Shown here one piece after another: positions 1 through 8,022 of a stretch of DNA of 64,000 nucleotides (position 1 is its first letter; each line of letters opens with the position of its first letter). The translations under genes were made by a program, and so were the position numbers. The stretch covers positions 868,001-932,000 of the forward strand of contig NZ_CP104174.1 in NCBI RefSeq assembly GCF_025200925.1, in the 5' to 3' direction. This stretch comes from Bradyrhizobium sp. CB1015 (GTDB taxonomy: Bacteria > Pseudomonadota > Alphaproteobacteria > Rhizobiales > Xanthobacteraceae). Under the pieces are notes generated by a model. It made no database searches. It saw nothing but the letters and a program-made list of their open reading frames with translations, and was not told where the DNA came from.

Positions 1-1184
1 GCGTCTTCGGCGGCCGCCTCGTCGTCATCGCGCTCAACAAGGTGGCCCTGCCGCAGGGCCTGCATGCGCCCTTCGTGACCACGGGCGCGCTCGTGATCTT
101 CGGCGGCTCGCAGATCATGCACGCCTCCGGCTTCCTCGCCGTCTATCTCGCCGGCATCATCATCGGCAACCGGCCGACCCGCGCGCATAATTCGGTGGTG
201 ACGTTCCTCGATGCCGCGACCTGGCTGGCGCAGATCGTGATGTTCGTGCTGCTCGGCCTTCTGGTCTCGCCGAGCCGGTTAGGGGCCAGCGTGCTGCCGG
301 CGGTCGCCGTCGCGCTCGTCCTGATGCTGGTGGCGCGGCCGCTCGCGGTGTTCGTGTGCCTCTCGCCGTTCCGCTTCAACTGGCGCGAGAAGATCTTCAT
401 CGCCTGGACGGGCCTGCGCGGCGCGGTCGCGATCTTCCTGGCCTCGATCCCGATGCTGGTCGGGCTGTCCAAGGCCTATCTCTATTTCGACGTCGCCTTC
501 GTCGTCGTCATCATCTCGCTCCTGCTGCAGGGCTGGACCCTGGCGCCGGCTGCCCGCAAGCTGCACGTGGCGCTGCCGCGCGCCGAGCGCGGCCCGCGCC
601 GCGTCGAATTGGATCTGCCCGGCCAGCTCGAGCAGCAGCTGGTCGGCTATCCGGTGCGGCCCAAGAGCCTGTATTTCCGCCGCGGTCTGATCCCGTCCTG
701 GTCCAAGCCGACGCTCGTCATCCGCAACGAGAACATCCTGACGCCGACGGAAGCCGATCCGATCGCGCCGGGCGACTACATCTATCTGCTGGCGCCGCCG
801 GAAAAGGCCGAGTCGCTCGACCGCTTCTTCGTCGACATGCAGCCGAGCACCGCGCCCGATCCGCATCTGCTCGGCGACTTCATGGTCTCCGGCGAGCATA
901 CGCTCGCCGAGCTCGCCGCGATCTACGGCGTCAAGGTGAGCGAGGACGAGAGCAAGCTCACGCTCGCCGATTATTTCGACGTCCATCTCGACCGCGCCCC
1001 GAAGGAGGGCGCCGAGCTCGCGCTGGACGAGATCGTGCTGGTCGCCCGCAGCATCTCCGGTGGCCGCGTCAATGTCGTCGGCCTCCGCCTGCCCGAAGAG
1101 GACGAGACGCCGCCGCCGCTGACACGCACGCAGGCGCTGCGGAAGAAGCTCGCGGAGCTGTGGTCCTCGGTGGCGGGGGTTTGA
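1..1184 (+). CDS. nhaP2: K+/H+ antiporter (CvrA/NhaP2 type), C-terminal part
   Basis: This is an inner-membrane cation/proton antiporter of the CPA1 family. The reading frame is open from base 3, so the gene starts before the window. The visible part, about 393 residues, begins inside the membrane domain with several hydrophobic segments and the family-typical stretch WTGLRGAVAIFLASIP near base 414. A soluble tail follows, with a TrkA-C-like regulatory domain (around ILTPTEADPIAPGDYIYLLAP) and a CorC/HlyC-type transporter-associated domain that ends in VVGLRLPEEDE. This order of domains is that of CvrA/NhaP2. It converges on modC, with a palindromic repeat between them. Potassium as the substrate is inferred from the family. 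Confidence 0.85.
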   Translation, partial: VFGGRLVVIALNKVALPQGLHAPFVTTGALVIFGGSQIMHASGFLAVYLAGIIIGNRPTRAHNSVVTFLDAATWLAQIVMFVLLGLLVSPSRLGASVLPAVAVALVLMLVARPLAVFVCLSPFRFNWREKIFIAWTGLRGAVAIFLASIPMLVGLSKAYLYFDVAFVVVIISLLLQGWTLAPAARKLHVALPRAERGPRRVELDLPGQLEQQLVGYPVRPKSLYFRRGLIPSWSKPTLVIRNENILTPTEADPIAPGDYIYLLAPPEKAESLDRFFVDMQPSTAPDPHLLGDFMVSGEHTLAELAAIYGVKVSEDESKLTLADYFDVHLDRAPKEGAELALDEIVLVARSISGGRVNVVGLRLPEEDETPPPLTRTQALRKKLAELWSSVAGV

Positions 1185-1192
1185 TGTTTCCT

Positions 1193-1279
1193 CGTCATTG
1201 CGAGGAGCTCTTGCGACGAAGCAATCCAGACTACCGCCGCGGATAGACTCTGGATTGGTTCGCTTCGCTCGCAATGACG
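1193..1279. repeat. Palindromic intergenic repeat (CGTCATTGCGAG type)
   Basis: The outer arms CGTCATTGCGAG (1193-1204) and CTCGCAATGACG (1268-1279) are perfect inverted copies. An inner pair, GAAGCAATCCAGA and TCTGGATTGGTTC, is nearly so. The element lies between the convergent ends of the antiporter gene and modC. Elements with these arms are common between genes in Bradyrhizobium and its relatives. It may fold as a bidirectional stem-loop. Confidence 0.8.
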
Positions 1280-1297
1280 TAGGTGAGGCTGGGGGCT

Positions 1298-1960
1298 CTA
1301 CGCCAGCACCTTCACCCCGCCGAAGCTCGTCACCCGCCCCTGCTTCAGCACCACAATCTGCGTCGCGAGCTGGCGCAGCTCGGCGACGTCGTGGCTGACA
1401 TAGACCATCGGCACATTGGCCTCGTCGCGCAACCGCACCAGATAGGGCAGGATCTCGAGCTTGCGGCTCTCGTCGAGGGCGCCGAGCGGCTCGTCGAGCA
1501 GCAGGAGGCGCGGCTTCGACAGCAGCGCGCGGCCGAGCGCGACGCGCTGGCGCTCGCCGCCGGACAGCTTCCCGGGACGGCGATCCCTGAGCGCGCCGAT
1601 GTCGAGCAGGTCGACGATGCGCTTGTGCTGCGCCGGATCGGGCGCAAGTCCGTTCATCCGCCGCCCGTAGTCGAGATTCTGCGCCACGCTCAGATGCGGA
1701 AACAGCCGCGCATCCTGGAACACGTAGCCGATGCGGCGGCGGTAAGTGGGCACGTGAATGCCGGCCGCGGTGTCGTCGACGGTCTCGCCGTCGATCACGA
1801 TGGTGCCGCGATCGGGCCGCAGCAGCCCGGCGATCATGTTGACCAGCGAGCTCTTGCCGGCGCCCGAGGCGCCGAACAGCCCGATGACGCGCCTCTCGCT
1901 GCTGAAGGATGCGGAGAGCGAGAATTCGCCGAGCTGTTTTTCGACGTCGACGCGCAGCAT
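1298..1960 (-). CDS. modC: Molybdate ABC transporter ATP-binding protein ModC, short form
   Basis: This is the ATPase of the molybdate importer. Over 220 residues it has the Walker A motif GASGAGKSS (near residue 31), the signature LSGGERQRVALGRAL, the Walker B motif LLLLDEPLGALD and the switch histidine in YVSHD. Most ModC proteins run to about 350 residues and end in a Mop/TOBE molybdate-binding domain. This one stops shortly after the ABC domain, at VTSFGGVKVLA, so that domain is absent. I chose the ATG at 1960 because it lies 2 nt after the modB stop and the residues just upstream are antisense to modB coding. It is the last gene of modABC. Confidence 0.93.
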   Translation of the reverse strand: MLRVDVEKQLGEFSLSASFSSERRVIGLFGASGAGKSSLVNMIAGLLRPDRGTIVIDGETVDDTAAGIHVPTYRRRIGYVFQDARLFPHLSVAQNLDYGRRMNGLAPDPAQHKRIVDLLDIGALRDRRPGKLSGGERQRVALGRALLSKPRLLLLDEPLGALDESRKLEILPYLVRLRDEANVPMVYVSHDVAELRQLATQIVVLKQGRVTSFGGVKVLA

Positions 1961-1962
1961 GG

Positions 1963-2661
1963 TCAATTTCCGTGCAGGCGCGCGGTGGCGCGGCGGGCGA
2001 ACCATTCGGCCGCGATCAGCGCGCCGATCGCGAGCACGATCGAGACGATCACAAGCCTTCCCGCCGCGGCATCGCCGTCCGGCGTCTGGATCAGCGAATA
2101 GATCGCCGACGAAATCGTCTGGGTCTCGCCGGGAATGTTGGAGACGAAGGTGATGGTGGCGCCGAACTCGCCGATCGCCTTGGCAAAGCCCAGCACCATG
2201 CCGGCGAGCACGCCCGGCAGTGCCAGCGGCAGCGTCACCGTGAAGAACACTTTCCACGGCGCTGCGCCGAGCGTCTCGGCGGCCTGCTCGAGCCGGCGAT
2301 CGATCGCCTCGATCGAGAGCCGCATCGGACGGACGAGAAGCGGAAACGCCATCACGCCGCAGGCGAGTGCAGCACCGGTCCAGCGGAACGCGAAGACGAT
2401 GCCGAGATGGTCGGCGAGAAAGCCGCCGACGAGACCGCGGCGACCGAAGGTGAGCAGCAGCAGGTAGCCGGTGACGACAGGCGGCAGCACCAGGGGCAGG
2501 TGTACGAGTGCATCAAGCATCGACTTGCCCCAGAAATCGCGCCGCGCGAGCAGCCACGCCAGCGCAATGCCGAACGGCGTCGCGACCAGCGTGGCGATGA
2601 CGGCGACCCTGAGCGAAAGCAGGATCGCCGTCCATTCGGCGGGAGAGATCTCGAACATCAA
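1963..2661 (-). CDS. modB: Molybdate ABC transporter permease ModB
   Basis: This 232-residue integral membrane protein has about five or six hydrophobic segments. The binding-protein-dependent permease (EAA) loop is present as LEQAAETLGAAPWKVFFTVTLP, which docks on the ATPase ModC. LPLVLPPVVTGYLLL near residue 55 is typical of ModB. Length is normal for the family. The gene sits between modA and modC in the usual order. Two adjacent methionines (2661 and 2658) are possible starts. The upstream gap to modA holds a 14-bp tandem repeat array. Confidence 0.95.
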   Translation of the reverse strand: MMFEISPAEWTAILLSLRVAVIATLVATPFGIALAWLLARRDFWGKSMLDALVHLPLVLPPVVTGYLLLLTFGRRGLVGGFLADHLGIVFAFRWTGAALACGVMAFPLLVRPMRLSIEAIDRRLEQAAETLGAAPWKVFFTVTLPLALPGVLAGMVLGFAKAIGEFGATITFVSNIPGETQTISSAIYSLIQTPDGDAAAGRLVIVSIVLAIGALIAAEWFARRATARLHGN

Positions 2662-2669
2662 GTCGTCAT

Positions 2670-2737
2670 ATCAGGTCGCAGAAATCAGGTCGCGAGAATC
2701 AGGTTGCAAGAATCAGGTCGCAAAATCAGGTCGTGGG
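2670..2737. repeat. 14-bp tandem repeat array in the modA-modB gap
   Basis: Five consecutive copies related to ATCAGGTCGCAAGA start at 2670, 2684, 2698, 2712 and 2725, so the steps are 14, 14, 14 and 13 bases. The last copy runs over the modA stop codon at 2726-2728. The array therefore lies between the modA stop and the modB start on the transcribed strand, where copy-number change would alter the modA-modB spacing. The origin is most simply slipped-strand duplication. Confidence 0.85.
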
Positions 2738-3511
2738 GCTGATCAGGAACTTGAAGCCGTATTTTTCCAAAATGGTCTTGGCCGCCGTGGAGCGCAGAAA
2801 GGCGAGATAGTCGTTCGCCTCCGGCTTGGCGGTGCTGGTTGCCGCGACCGGATAGATGATCGCAGGATGCGAATCCGCCGGGAAGGTGCCGACGATCTTC
2901 ACGCCCGGCTCGACCTTGGCATCGGTGGAATAGACGATGCCGAGCACGGCCTCGCCGCGGGCGACCAGCGTCAGCGCCGCGCGCACGCTCTCGGCCATGG
3001 CGAATTTCGGCTCCGCGGCCTGCCAGGCCCCGAGGCTCGTAAGCGCCGCCTTGGCATATTTGCCAATGGGGACCGACTTGACGTCGCCGGTCGCGATCCT
3101 GCCGTCGCCGGCGAGCTTGGCGAGATCGAAACCCGGCGCAATGGTCACGCTGTCGATCTTGGAATCCTTCGGCGCGATCAGCACGATGCTGTTGCCGAGC
3201 AGGTTGACGCGTGTCGGCTCGTTGATGGTCTTCTTGGCGATCGCGTAGTCCATCCAGTCGGTGTCGGCCGATACGAACACGTCGGCCGGCGCGCCCTGCT
3301 CGATCTGCTTGGCCAGCACTGAGCTGGCGGCATAGCTGATGCTGAACTTGACGCCGGTCCTCGCAGTATAGGCGGCGTCGATCTCGTCCAGCGCGTTCTT
3401 CATCGAGGCGGCGGCGAACACGGTGATGGTCTTGTCCTCGGCTGCGGCGGGCGCGAGGGCCGTGCCGGCGAGGATGACGAAGGCGGTGAAAAGTCCTGAG
3501 AGACGAAACAT
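2726..3511 (-). CDS. modA: Molybdate ABC transporter substrate-binding protein ModA
   Basis: This is the periplasmic molybdate-binding protein, 261 residues. A clear signal peptide (MFRLSGLFTAFVILAGTALA, cut after about residue 24) precedes the mature start DKTITVFAAASMKNALDE, the ModA hallmark with the oxyanion-binding serine. Other typical segments are SYAASSVLAKQIEQGAPADVFVSAD and the C-terminal SAAKTILEKYGF-like region. The frame is open to 3553, but only the ATG at 3511 places the signal peptide at the N-terminus. It is the first gene of modABC. I could not find a convincing ModE site upstream. Confidence 0.95.
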   Translation of the reverse strand: MFRLSGLFTAFVILAGTALAPAAAEDKTITVFAAASMKNALDEIDAAYTARTGVKFSISYAASSVLAKQIEQGAPADVFVSADTDWMDYAIAKKTINEPTRVNLLGNSIVLIAPKDSKIDSVTIAPGFDLAKLAGDGRIATGDVKSVPIGKYAKAALTSLGAWQAAEPKFAMAESVRAALTLVARGEAVLGIVYSTDAKVEPGVKIVGTFPADSHPAIIYPVAATSTAKPEANDYLAFLRSTAAKTILEKYGFKFLISPTT

Positions 3512-3854
3512 GGGTGCGCTCCGTGCGAGCTTGCGCGGACGATGCACGCGCAAATCTGGCGTTGGTGGGTGTGATGCGACGAGCGGACGCGCTGTTCCAC
3601 GTGGCCTTGCGACGGCTTACGACCGGCAGGGATATCGCAGGTGCGAAGATAGCAGGCCGGGTCGGAACGTCAAACGCGTCATCCCGGGGCGCGCGTAGCG
3701 CGAGCCCGGGATCCATCGCCACAGGATTGTGTTTGGCGACGATTCGGAGCGGCCATCTCGCGCCATAACCACTCCTTGTGGTTATGGGTGGGCTCGCTTC
3801 GCGCCCCGGGAGGACAGCGATCAGCGAGGCAGCAGCTTGCCACCCGCCACACCC
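3512..3854. other. Gene-free stretch between modA and mepA
   Basis: About 340 bases without a credible gene. It must hold the modA promoter on the minus strand. Two palindromes are visible: a repeat with arms ATCCCGGG and CCCGGGAT at 3681-3712, and a perfect 9-bp stem, CATAACCAC-tcctt-GTGGTTATG, at 3764-3786. The second lies 70 bases past the mepA stop and could end that transcript, although no T-run follows it. Confidence 0.6.
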
Positions 3855-4799
3855 TTACGGCTTCGCGTCGGCTGCATGCAGCACCGCCTTGCAGGCCGCC
3901 GGCATCTGCGCCAGCGTCATCGGCGGCTTGGGCTTGGGCGGCTCCGGCGGCGGCTTGGGGTGCAGCACCGCGTCGGAGAACCAGTAGGCGAGATCGGCGG
4001 GCTTGCAGCCCTCGTCCTCGGCCTGTGACGGCTGGCCCTCGCATTCGCCGGCCCCCGCCGGGCAACGCATGCGGATGTGGAAGTGGTAGTCGTGGCCCCA
4101 CCAGGGGCGGATCTTCGACAGCCATGCACGGTCGCCCTTGGCCTCGCGGCATAACGCCTTCTTGATCGCGGCGTTGACGAAGATGCGCTGCACGGCGGGC
4201 TCCCGCGCCGCGTCGCGCAGCACCAGCACATGGCCTGGCGTGAACACCTTGGGGTCGACGTCGAGCCGGTCCGGGCGCACCATCATCACCGCCGACATCT
4301 CCTCGCGCTCCTCGCGCGAGAGCCGGCGGTCCGGCATCGGCGTCAGCCAGATGTCGGCGTCGAGACCGATCTGGTGGCTGGCATGGCCTGACAGCGCCGG
4401 CCCGCCGCGCGGCTGGGCGATGTCACCGACCAGAATGCCGGGCCAGCCTGCGTCCTTGTGCACTTTCGCGGCGAGCCGCTTGATCAGCGCGATCATGTCG
4501 GGATGACCGTAGCTGCGATTGCGCGACAGCCGCATCACCTGCCAATGATCGCCGTTGACCGAAATCTGCTCCGCGCCGCCGATGCAGCCCTTGGTGTAGG
4601 AGCCGATGACATGGGCCGGCCCCTTCGAGGGCAGCAGCTTGCGCGCGAACAGTTCCTTCGCGGCGAGATCGGGGTCGTTGGGATTGGCGAGCGGCGGCAG
4701 CGGCTTCGGGGTGATGCTGCCCTTGTCCTGGGCCAGCGCGCTACCGGCGCCCAGGCAGACGAACGAGAGCAGGAGGAGGGTGATGCCGCGGCGACTCAT
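3855..4799 (-). CDS. mepA: Penicillin-insensitive murein endopeptidase MepA
   Basis: This periplasmic zinc peptidase cuts the D-Ala-mDAP cross-links of peptidoglycan. The 314-residue product has a signal peptide (residues 1-23, ending in SALAQ), the metal motif HASHQIGLDAD (H142 to D149) and the second ligand motif HFH at residues 239-241, which match the LAS-family ligands of MepA. The C-terminus adds a proline-rich segment and a short tail ending in AACKAVLHAADAKP. The ATG at 4799 was chosen because it begins the signal peptide. The frame extends upstream without one. The gene stands alone, divergent from the EAL-domain gene. Confidence 0.92.
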   Translation of the reverse strand: MSRRGITLLLLSFVCLGAGSALAQDKGSITPKPLPPLANPNDPDLAAKELFARKLLPSKGPAHVIGSYTKGCIGGAEQISVNGDHWQVMRLSRNRSYGHPDMIALIKRLAAKVHKDAGWPGILVGDIAQPRGGPALSGHASHQIGLDADIWLTPMPDRRLSREEREEMSAVMMVRPDRLDVDPKVFTPGHVLVLRDAAREPAVQRIFVNAAIKKALCREAKGDRAWLSKIRPWWGHDYHFHIRMRCPAGAGECEGQPSQAEDEGCKPADLAYWFSDAVLHPKPPPEPPKPKPPMTLAQMPAACKAVLHAADAKP

Positions 4800-5216
4800 G
4801 CTGACGCTCTTATAGCCCAATGCTGCATCAGGGTTAAGAACGAGGCGCTGAGCCCGCCGCCGGCTCACCGTAACTCGCCCGAATCGCGTCTCGACCCGCC
4901 GTTTCTTAACGGCGCAATAACCGTATCCTGCATTGACCAAAATTCATGCGAGGCGCGAGAAAATTCTGCGGCTCGCATGCAATTGCGCGCGATTTCGGAA
5001 CCGATTCAGGCGCGCGCGCAATTTTGCACCGGATCGCTCATTGATTGCGGCGCCGCACTCAGTCTTATGGCGCCCGCAGCCGCTCGCCGCGCCGCGCAAA
5101 TAGGCAGCAAGCGCCGCCGCATGCGGATCGCGGCCGGGCAAGATTACTTTTTTTTCAGACACTTGCCCCAAGACTTCACGACCAAGACTTGCGGCCGCTG
5201 GGCGCGACTGGGACGA
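4800..5216. other. Divergent intergenic region, mepA and GGDEF-EAL gene
   Basis: About 420 bases between two divergent starts. The segment near 4910-4990 is somewhat richer in A and T than the genes and is the likely promoter area. The frame of the GGDEF-EAL gene stays open through it, but those residues have no domain and begin as antisense of mepA. I see no recognisable operator. Confidence 0.5.
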
Positions 5217-7430
5217 GTGAAGTTGAGTTTGGGGTCTCGAAAAGCAAGAAAGCGAAAGCACAGCGTGCTTGCCCGTGCCGGCCAGAAGGCGCGCAAGCCG
5301 CGTTTCGCGCGCGCCTCGCGCGCTCCTTCCGAACGCGACGAAGTGCTGCGCAGCCGCGCCGAGGCGGAAGCTGCGATCGCGGAGGCGCGCAAGTCGCATG
5401 AGCGCCTGCGCCAGGCGATCGACATCCTGCCGCAAGGCATCGTGTTTCTCGATGCCGAAGGCCGCTACGTCCTCTGGAACAAGAAATACGCCGAGATCTA
5501 CAGCAAGACGGCCGATCTGTTCGAGGAAGGCGCGCGGCTCGAGGACACGCTGCGCATCGGCGTCGCCCGCGGCGACTATCCCGAGGCCATCGGCAACGAG
5601 GACGCCTGGATCGCCGATCGCCTGCAAAAGCTCTACAAGCCCGGCGCGCGCCACGAGCAGAAGCTGTCGGACGGCCGCGTCATCCTGATCGACGAGCGCT
5701 TGACCGATGACGGCGGCGTCGTCGGCCTGCGCGTCGATATCACCGAGCTCAAGCAGCGCGAGGCCTCGTTCCGCCTGCTGTTCGACGGCAATCCCGTGCC
5801 CATGATCGTCTGCGCACTGGACGACGAGAGCATCCTCGGCGTCAACGATGCCGCGGTCGCGCATTACGGCTACAGCCGGGCCGAGTTCGAGCGATTGAAG
5901 ATCCGCTCCTTGCAGGCCTTCGACAGCGAGCCGCCCTGGACCATCGATGAGAACGGCGACGAGCAGGCCGGCCGCACCTGGAAGCATGTCAAGGCCGACG
6001 GCGCGCTGATCGACCTTGCGATCTATTCCCGCGAGCTGACCTATGCCGAGCGGCCCGCGGTGCTGCTCGCGCTGATGGACATCACCGAGCGCAAGCGTGC
6101 CGAGGCGCGGCTCGCCTTCATGGCCCAGCACGACGGGCTGACCGGCCTGCCCAATCGCAGCCTGCTGCGGCAGCAGGTGGACGAGATGCTGCTGCACACG
6201 CGGCGCAGCGCCGAGAAGGTCGCGCTCCTGATGCTGGGGCTCGACAATTTCAAGGCGGTCAACGACACGCTGGGGCACGCGGTCGGCGACAAGCTCCTGC
6301 GCGGCGTCGCCAAGCGGCTGCGCTCCACCTTGCGGGAAGAGGACGCGCTGGCGCGGCTCAATTCCGACGAGTTCGCGATCGTGCAGAGCGGCCTGGCGCG
6401 TCCCGAGGACGCGGTGATGCTGGCCAAGCGCGTCCTGGCGGCCATTGCCGATCCCTATCTGCTCGACGGCCATTCCGTGGTGATCGGCGCCTCGATCGGC
6501 ATTGCAATGGCGCCGGGGGACGGCGACGATTCCGAAAAGCTGCTCAAGAGCGCCGACATGGCGCTGTCGCGCGCCAAGCTGGATGCGCGCGGCAGCTTCG
6601 CCTTCTTCGAGGCAGCGCTCGATGCGAAGGCGCAGAGCCGCCGCAAGATCGAGGTCGAGTTGCGCGATGCGATCCAGAACGACGTGCTGCGGCCGTACTA
6701 CCAGCCGCTGATCGACCTCTCGAGCGGCCGCATCACCGGCTTCGAGGCGCTGGTGCGCTGGCCGCATGCCGAGCGCGGCATGGTGTCGCCGGCCGAGTTC
6801 ATTCCGGTCGCCGAGGACACCGGCCTGATCAATCCGCTCGGCGGGCTGATGCTGCGCCGGGCCTGCCTCGATGCCGCGGCCTGGCCGGACGACGTCCGCG
6901 TCGCCGTCAACCTGTCGCCGCTCCAGTTCCGCAGCGGCAATCTGCTCTCGATGGTGACGGACGCGCTGAAACATTCCGGCCTGCCGCCGCGGCGGCTCGA
7001 ACTCGAGATCACCGAGACGCTGCTCCTTGAGAAGAGCGCGCAGGTGCTGGCGACGCTGCATGCGCTCCGCGCGCTCGGGGTGCGCATCTCCATGGACGAT
7101 TTCGGCACCGGCTATTCCAGCCTCAGCTACCTACGCAGCTTTCCGTTCGACAAGATCAAGATCGACCAGTCGTTCGTGCGCGATCTCGGGGCCAACCGCG
7201 AGGCCCAGGCGATCATCCGCTCCATCGTCAGCCTCGGCAAAGGCCTCGGCGTCACCATCACCGCCGAAGGCGTCGAGACCGAGGCCGAGCTCAGCTGCCT
7301 CCGTGCCGAAGGCTGCCATGAGGGTCAGGGCTTCCTGTTCAGCAAGGCCCGGCCGAATGCGGAGATCATCAGCCTGCTGGCCGCACAGCGCGGCATCGAC
7401 GGCGACGAGGACGCCGCGCTGGTGGCGTGA
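5217..7430 (+). CDS. PAS-PAS-GGDEF-EAL cyclic-di-GMP signalling protein
   Basis: This soluble sensor of about 737 residues probably lowers cyclic di-GMP. A basic N-terminal tail is followed by PAS 1 (about 62-175, LRQAIDILPQGIVFLD), PAS 2 (about 180-295), a GGDEF domain from HDGLTGLPNR at residue 305, and an EAL domain. The GGDEF signature is degenerate: residues 382-386 read NSDEF. The EAL side keeps its catalytic motifs: EALVRW at 510, NLSPLQF, EITETLLL and DDFGTGYSS from 627. Phosphodiesterase activity is therefore more likely than cyclase activity. The start is uncertain. I prefer the GTG at 5217, but the ATG at 5121 is open in frame. Confidence 0.85.
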   Translation: MKLSLGSRKARKRKHSVLARAGQKARKPRFARASRAPSERDEVLRSRAEAEAAIAEARKSHERLRQAIDILPQGIVFLDAEGRYVLWNKKYAEIYSKTADLFEEGARLEDTLRIGVARGDYPEAIGNEDAWIADRLQKLYKPGARHEQKLSDGRVILIDERLTDDGGVVGLRVDITELKQREASFRLLFDGNPVPMIVCALDDESILGVNDAAVAHYGYSRAEFERLKIRSLQAFDSEPPWTIDENGDEQAGRTWKHVKADGALIDLAIYSRELTYAERPAVLLALMDITERKRAEARLAFMAQHDGLTGLPNRSLLRQQVDEMLLHTRRSAEKVALLMLGLDNFKAVNDTLGHAVGDKLLRGVAKRLRSTLREEDALARLNSDEFAIVQSGLARPEDAVMLAKRVLAAIADPYLLDGHSVVIGASIGIAMAPGDGDDSEKLLKSADMALSRAKLDARGSFAFFEAALDAKAQSRRKIEVELRDAIQNDVLRPYYQPLIDLSSGRITGFEALVRWPHAERGMVSPAEFIPVAEDTGLINPLGGLMLRRACLDAAAWPDDVRVAVNLSPLQFRSGNLLSMVTDALKHSGLPPRRLELEITETLLLEKSAQVLATLHALRALGVRISMDDFGTGYSSLSYLRSFPFDKIKIDQSFVRDLGANREAQAIIRSIVSLGKGLGVTITAEGVETEAELSCLRAEGCHEGQGFLFSKARPNAEIISLLAAQRGIDGDEDAALVA

Positions 7431-7546
7431 CCACTCCGTCTCACAGCTAAAGCATGATAAACCGTGCTGTGGCGGTCCGAACCGCGAGCAGCAACCCAAA
7501 GCGCGGTGACGACTTATGCTCGTCTCATCGCGCTTTGGCCGGAACC

Positions 7547-7565
7547 GGGCCCGCTGCGCGGGCCC
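7547..7565 (-). terminator. GC-rich hairpin downstream of the HHYTGGP gene
   Basis: A perfect 8-bp stem, GGGCCCGC and GCGGGCCC with a 3-nt loop, lies 9 bases past the stop of the minus-strand gene at 7575. No T-run follows, so it is at best a weak intrinsic terminator or an RNA 3'-end stabiliser. Confidence 0.35.
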
Positions 7566-7574
7566 TGGACAGGC

Positions 7575-7823
7575 TCACTTGGTCTTTTCGCCCATGTGGT
7601 GAGGCGTCGAGGTGTTGGGGCCGCCGGTGTAATGATGGCCGCCTGACGCCGCGTTCGACGAACTGCCGGTCGTATCCTTCTTGCCCATGTGGTGGGGCAC
7701 TTCCGTCTTCGGCCCGCCGGTGTAGTGGTGGCCGCTCTTTTCCTTGTCCGTGGTCTGCGCCATCGCCGGCGCCGCCAGCAGGCAAATAACGCCAGCTGCG
7801 GCCAAGAGAGTCTTCGTGATCAT
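7575..7823 (-). CDS. Small secreted protein with two HHYTGGP...PHHMG repeats
   Basis: Function unknown. The 82-residue product has a signal peptide (MITKTLLAAAGVICLLAAPAMAQ) and a mature part of about 60 residues. That part is two copies of one unit: GHHYTGGPKTEVPHHMGKK, a Ser/Asn/Ala linker, then GHHYTGGPNTSTPHHMGEK. The paired histidines suggest metal binding, but that is inference. I chose the ATG at 7823 because GGAGG lies 6 bases upstream; the ATG at 7829 sits directly on that ribosome site. A FixK-type box and a TATGAT -10 element precede the gene at ideal distances, so expression under low oxygen is predicted. Confidence 0.8.
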   Translation of the reverse strand: MITKTLLAAAGVICLLAAPAMAQTTDKEKSGHHYTGGPKTEVPHHMGKKDTTGSSSNAASGGHHYTGGPNTSTPHHMGEKTK

Positions 7824-7851
7824 GTCCATCCTCCAGGATTGAGAAGGCCGC

Positions 7852-7893
7852 ATCATAGGAGGCGGCGGAACGCACCGCCTTGAGAAATGTCAA
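7852..7893 (-). promoter_or_regulatory. Predicted FixK/FNR-type promoter of the HHYTGGP gene
   Basis: TTGAGAAATGTCAA at 7880-7893 fits TTGA-N6-TCAA, the FixK2/FNR recognition pattern. Read on the minus strand, TATGAT at 7857-7852 fits a -10 hexamer. If transcription starts at 7845, the box is centred at -41.5 and the hexamer occupies -12 to -7, the class II arrangement, with 21 bases left before the ATG at 7823. Confidence 0.7.
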
Positions 7894-7959
7894 GGTGCGG
7901 CGAAGTCCGCGCTCACGTCCGCACCTTGCCATGCGAGCCAAGCGTCGGCGCCCTGGGCC

Positions 7960-7973
7960 TTGATGTGAATCAA
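7960..7973 (+). promoter_or_regulatory. FixK/FNR-type box for the DUF2933-methyltransferase operon
   Basis: TTGATGTGAATCAA is a perfect dyad matching both the FNR consensus TTGAT-N4-ATCAA and the FixK2 pattern. Centred at 7966.5, it predicts a start near 8008, 15 bases before the ATG at 8023. The -10 area (TAGGCT, 7995-8000) is a poor match, as expected for an activator-dependent promoter. Confidence 0.75.
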
Positions 7974-8022
7974 ATCTGGTGACGGCCGCCCCGCTAGGCT
8001 TCGATAGCCGCAGGAGCGTGCC

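Noticed and set aside
3512..3720. A ModE operator before modA
   Set aside because: I looked for paired ATCGNTATATA-like half sites and found only a single GATATC near 3633, too weak to report.
4944..7061. A 705-residue open frame on the minus strand opposite the PAS-GGDEF-EAL gene
   Set aside because: It mirrors GC-rich codons of the plus-strand gene, has a Gln/Arg/His-heavy composition and no domain. The plus-strand frame has four recognisable domains.
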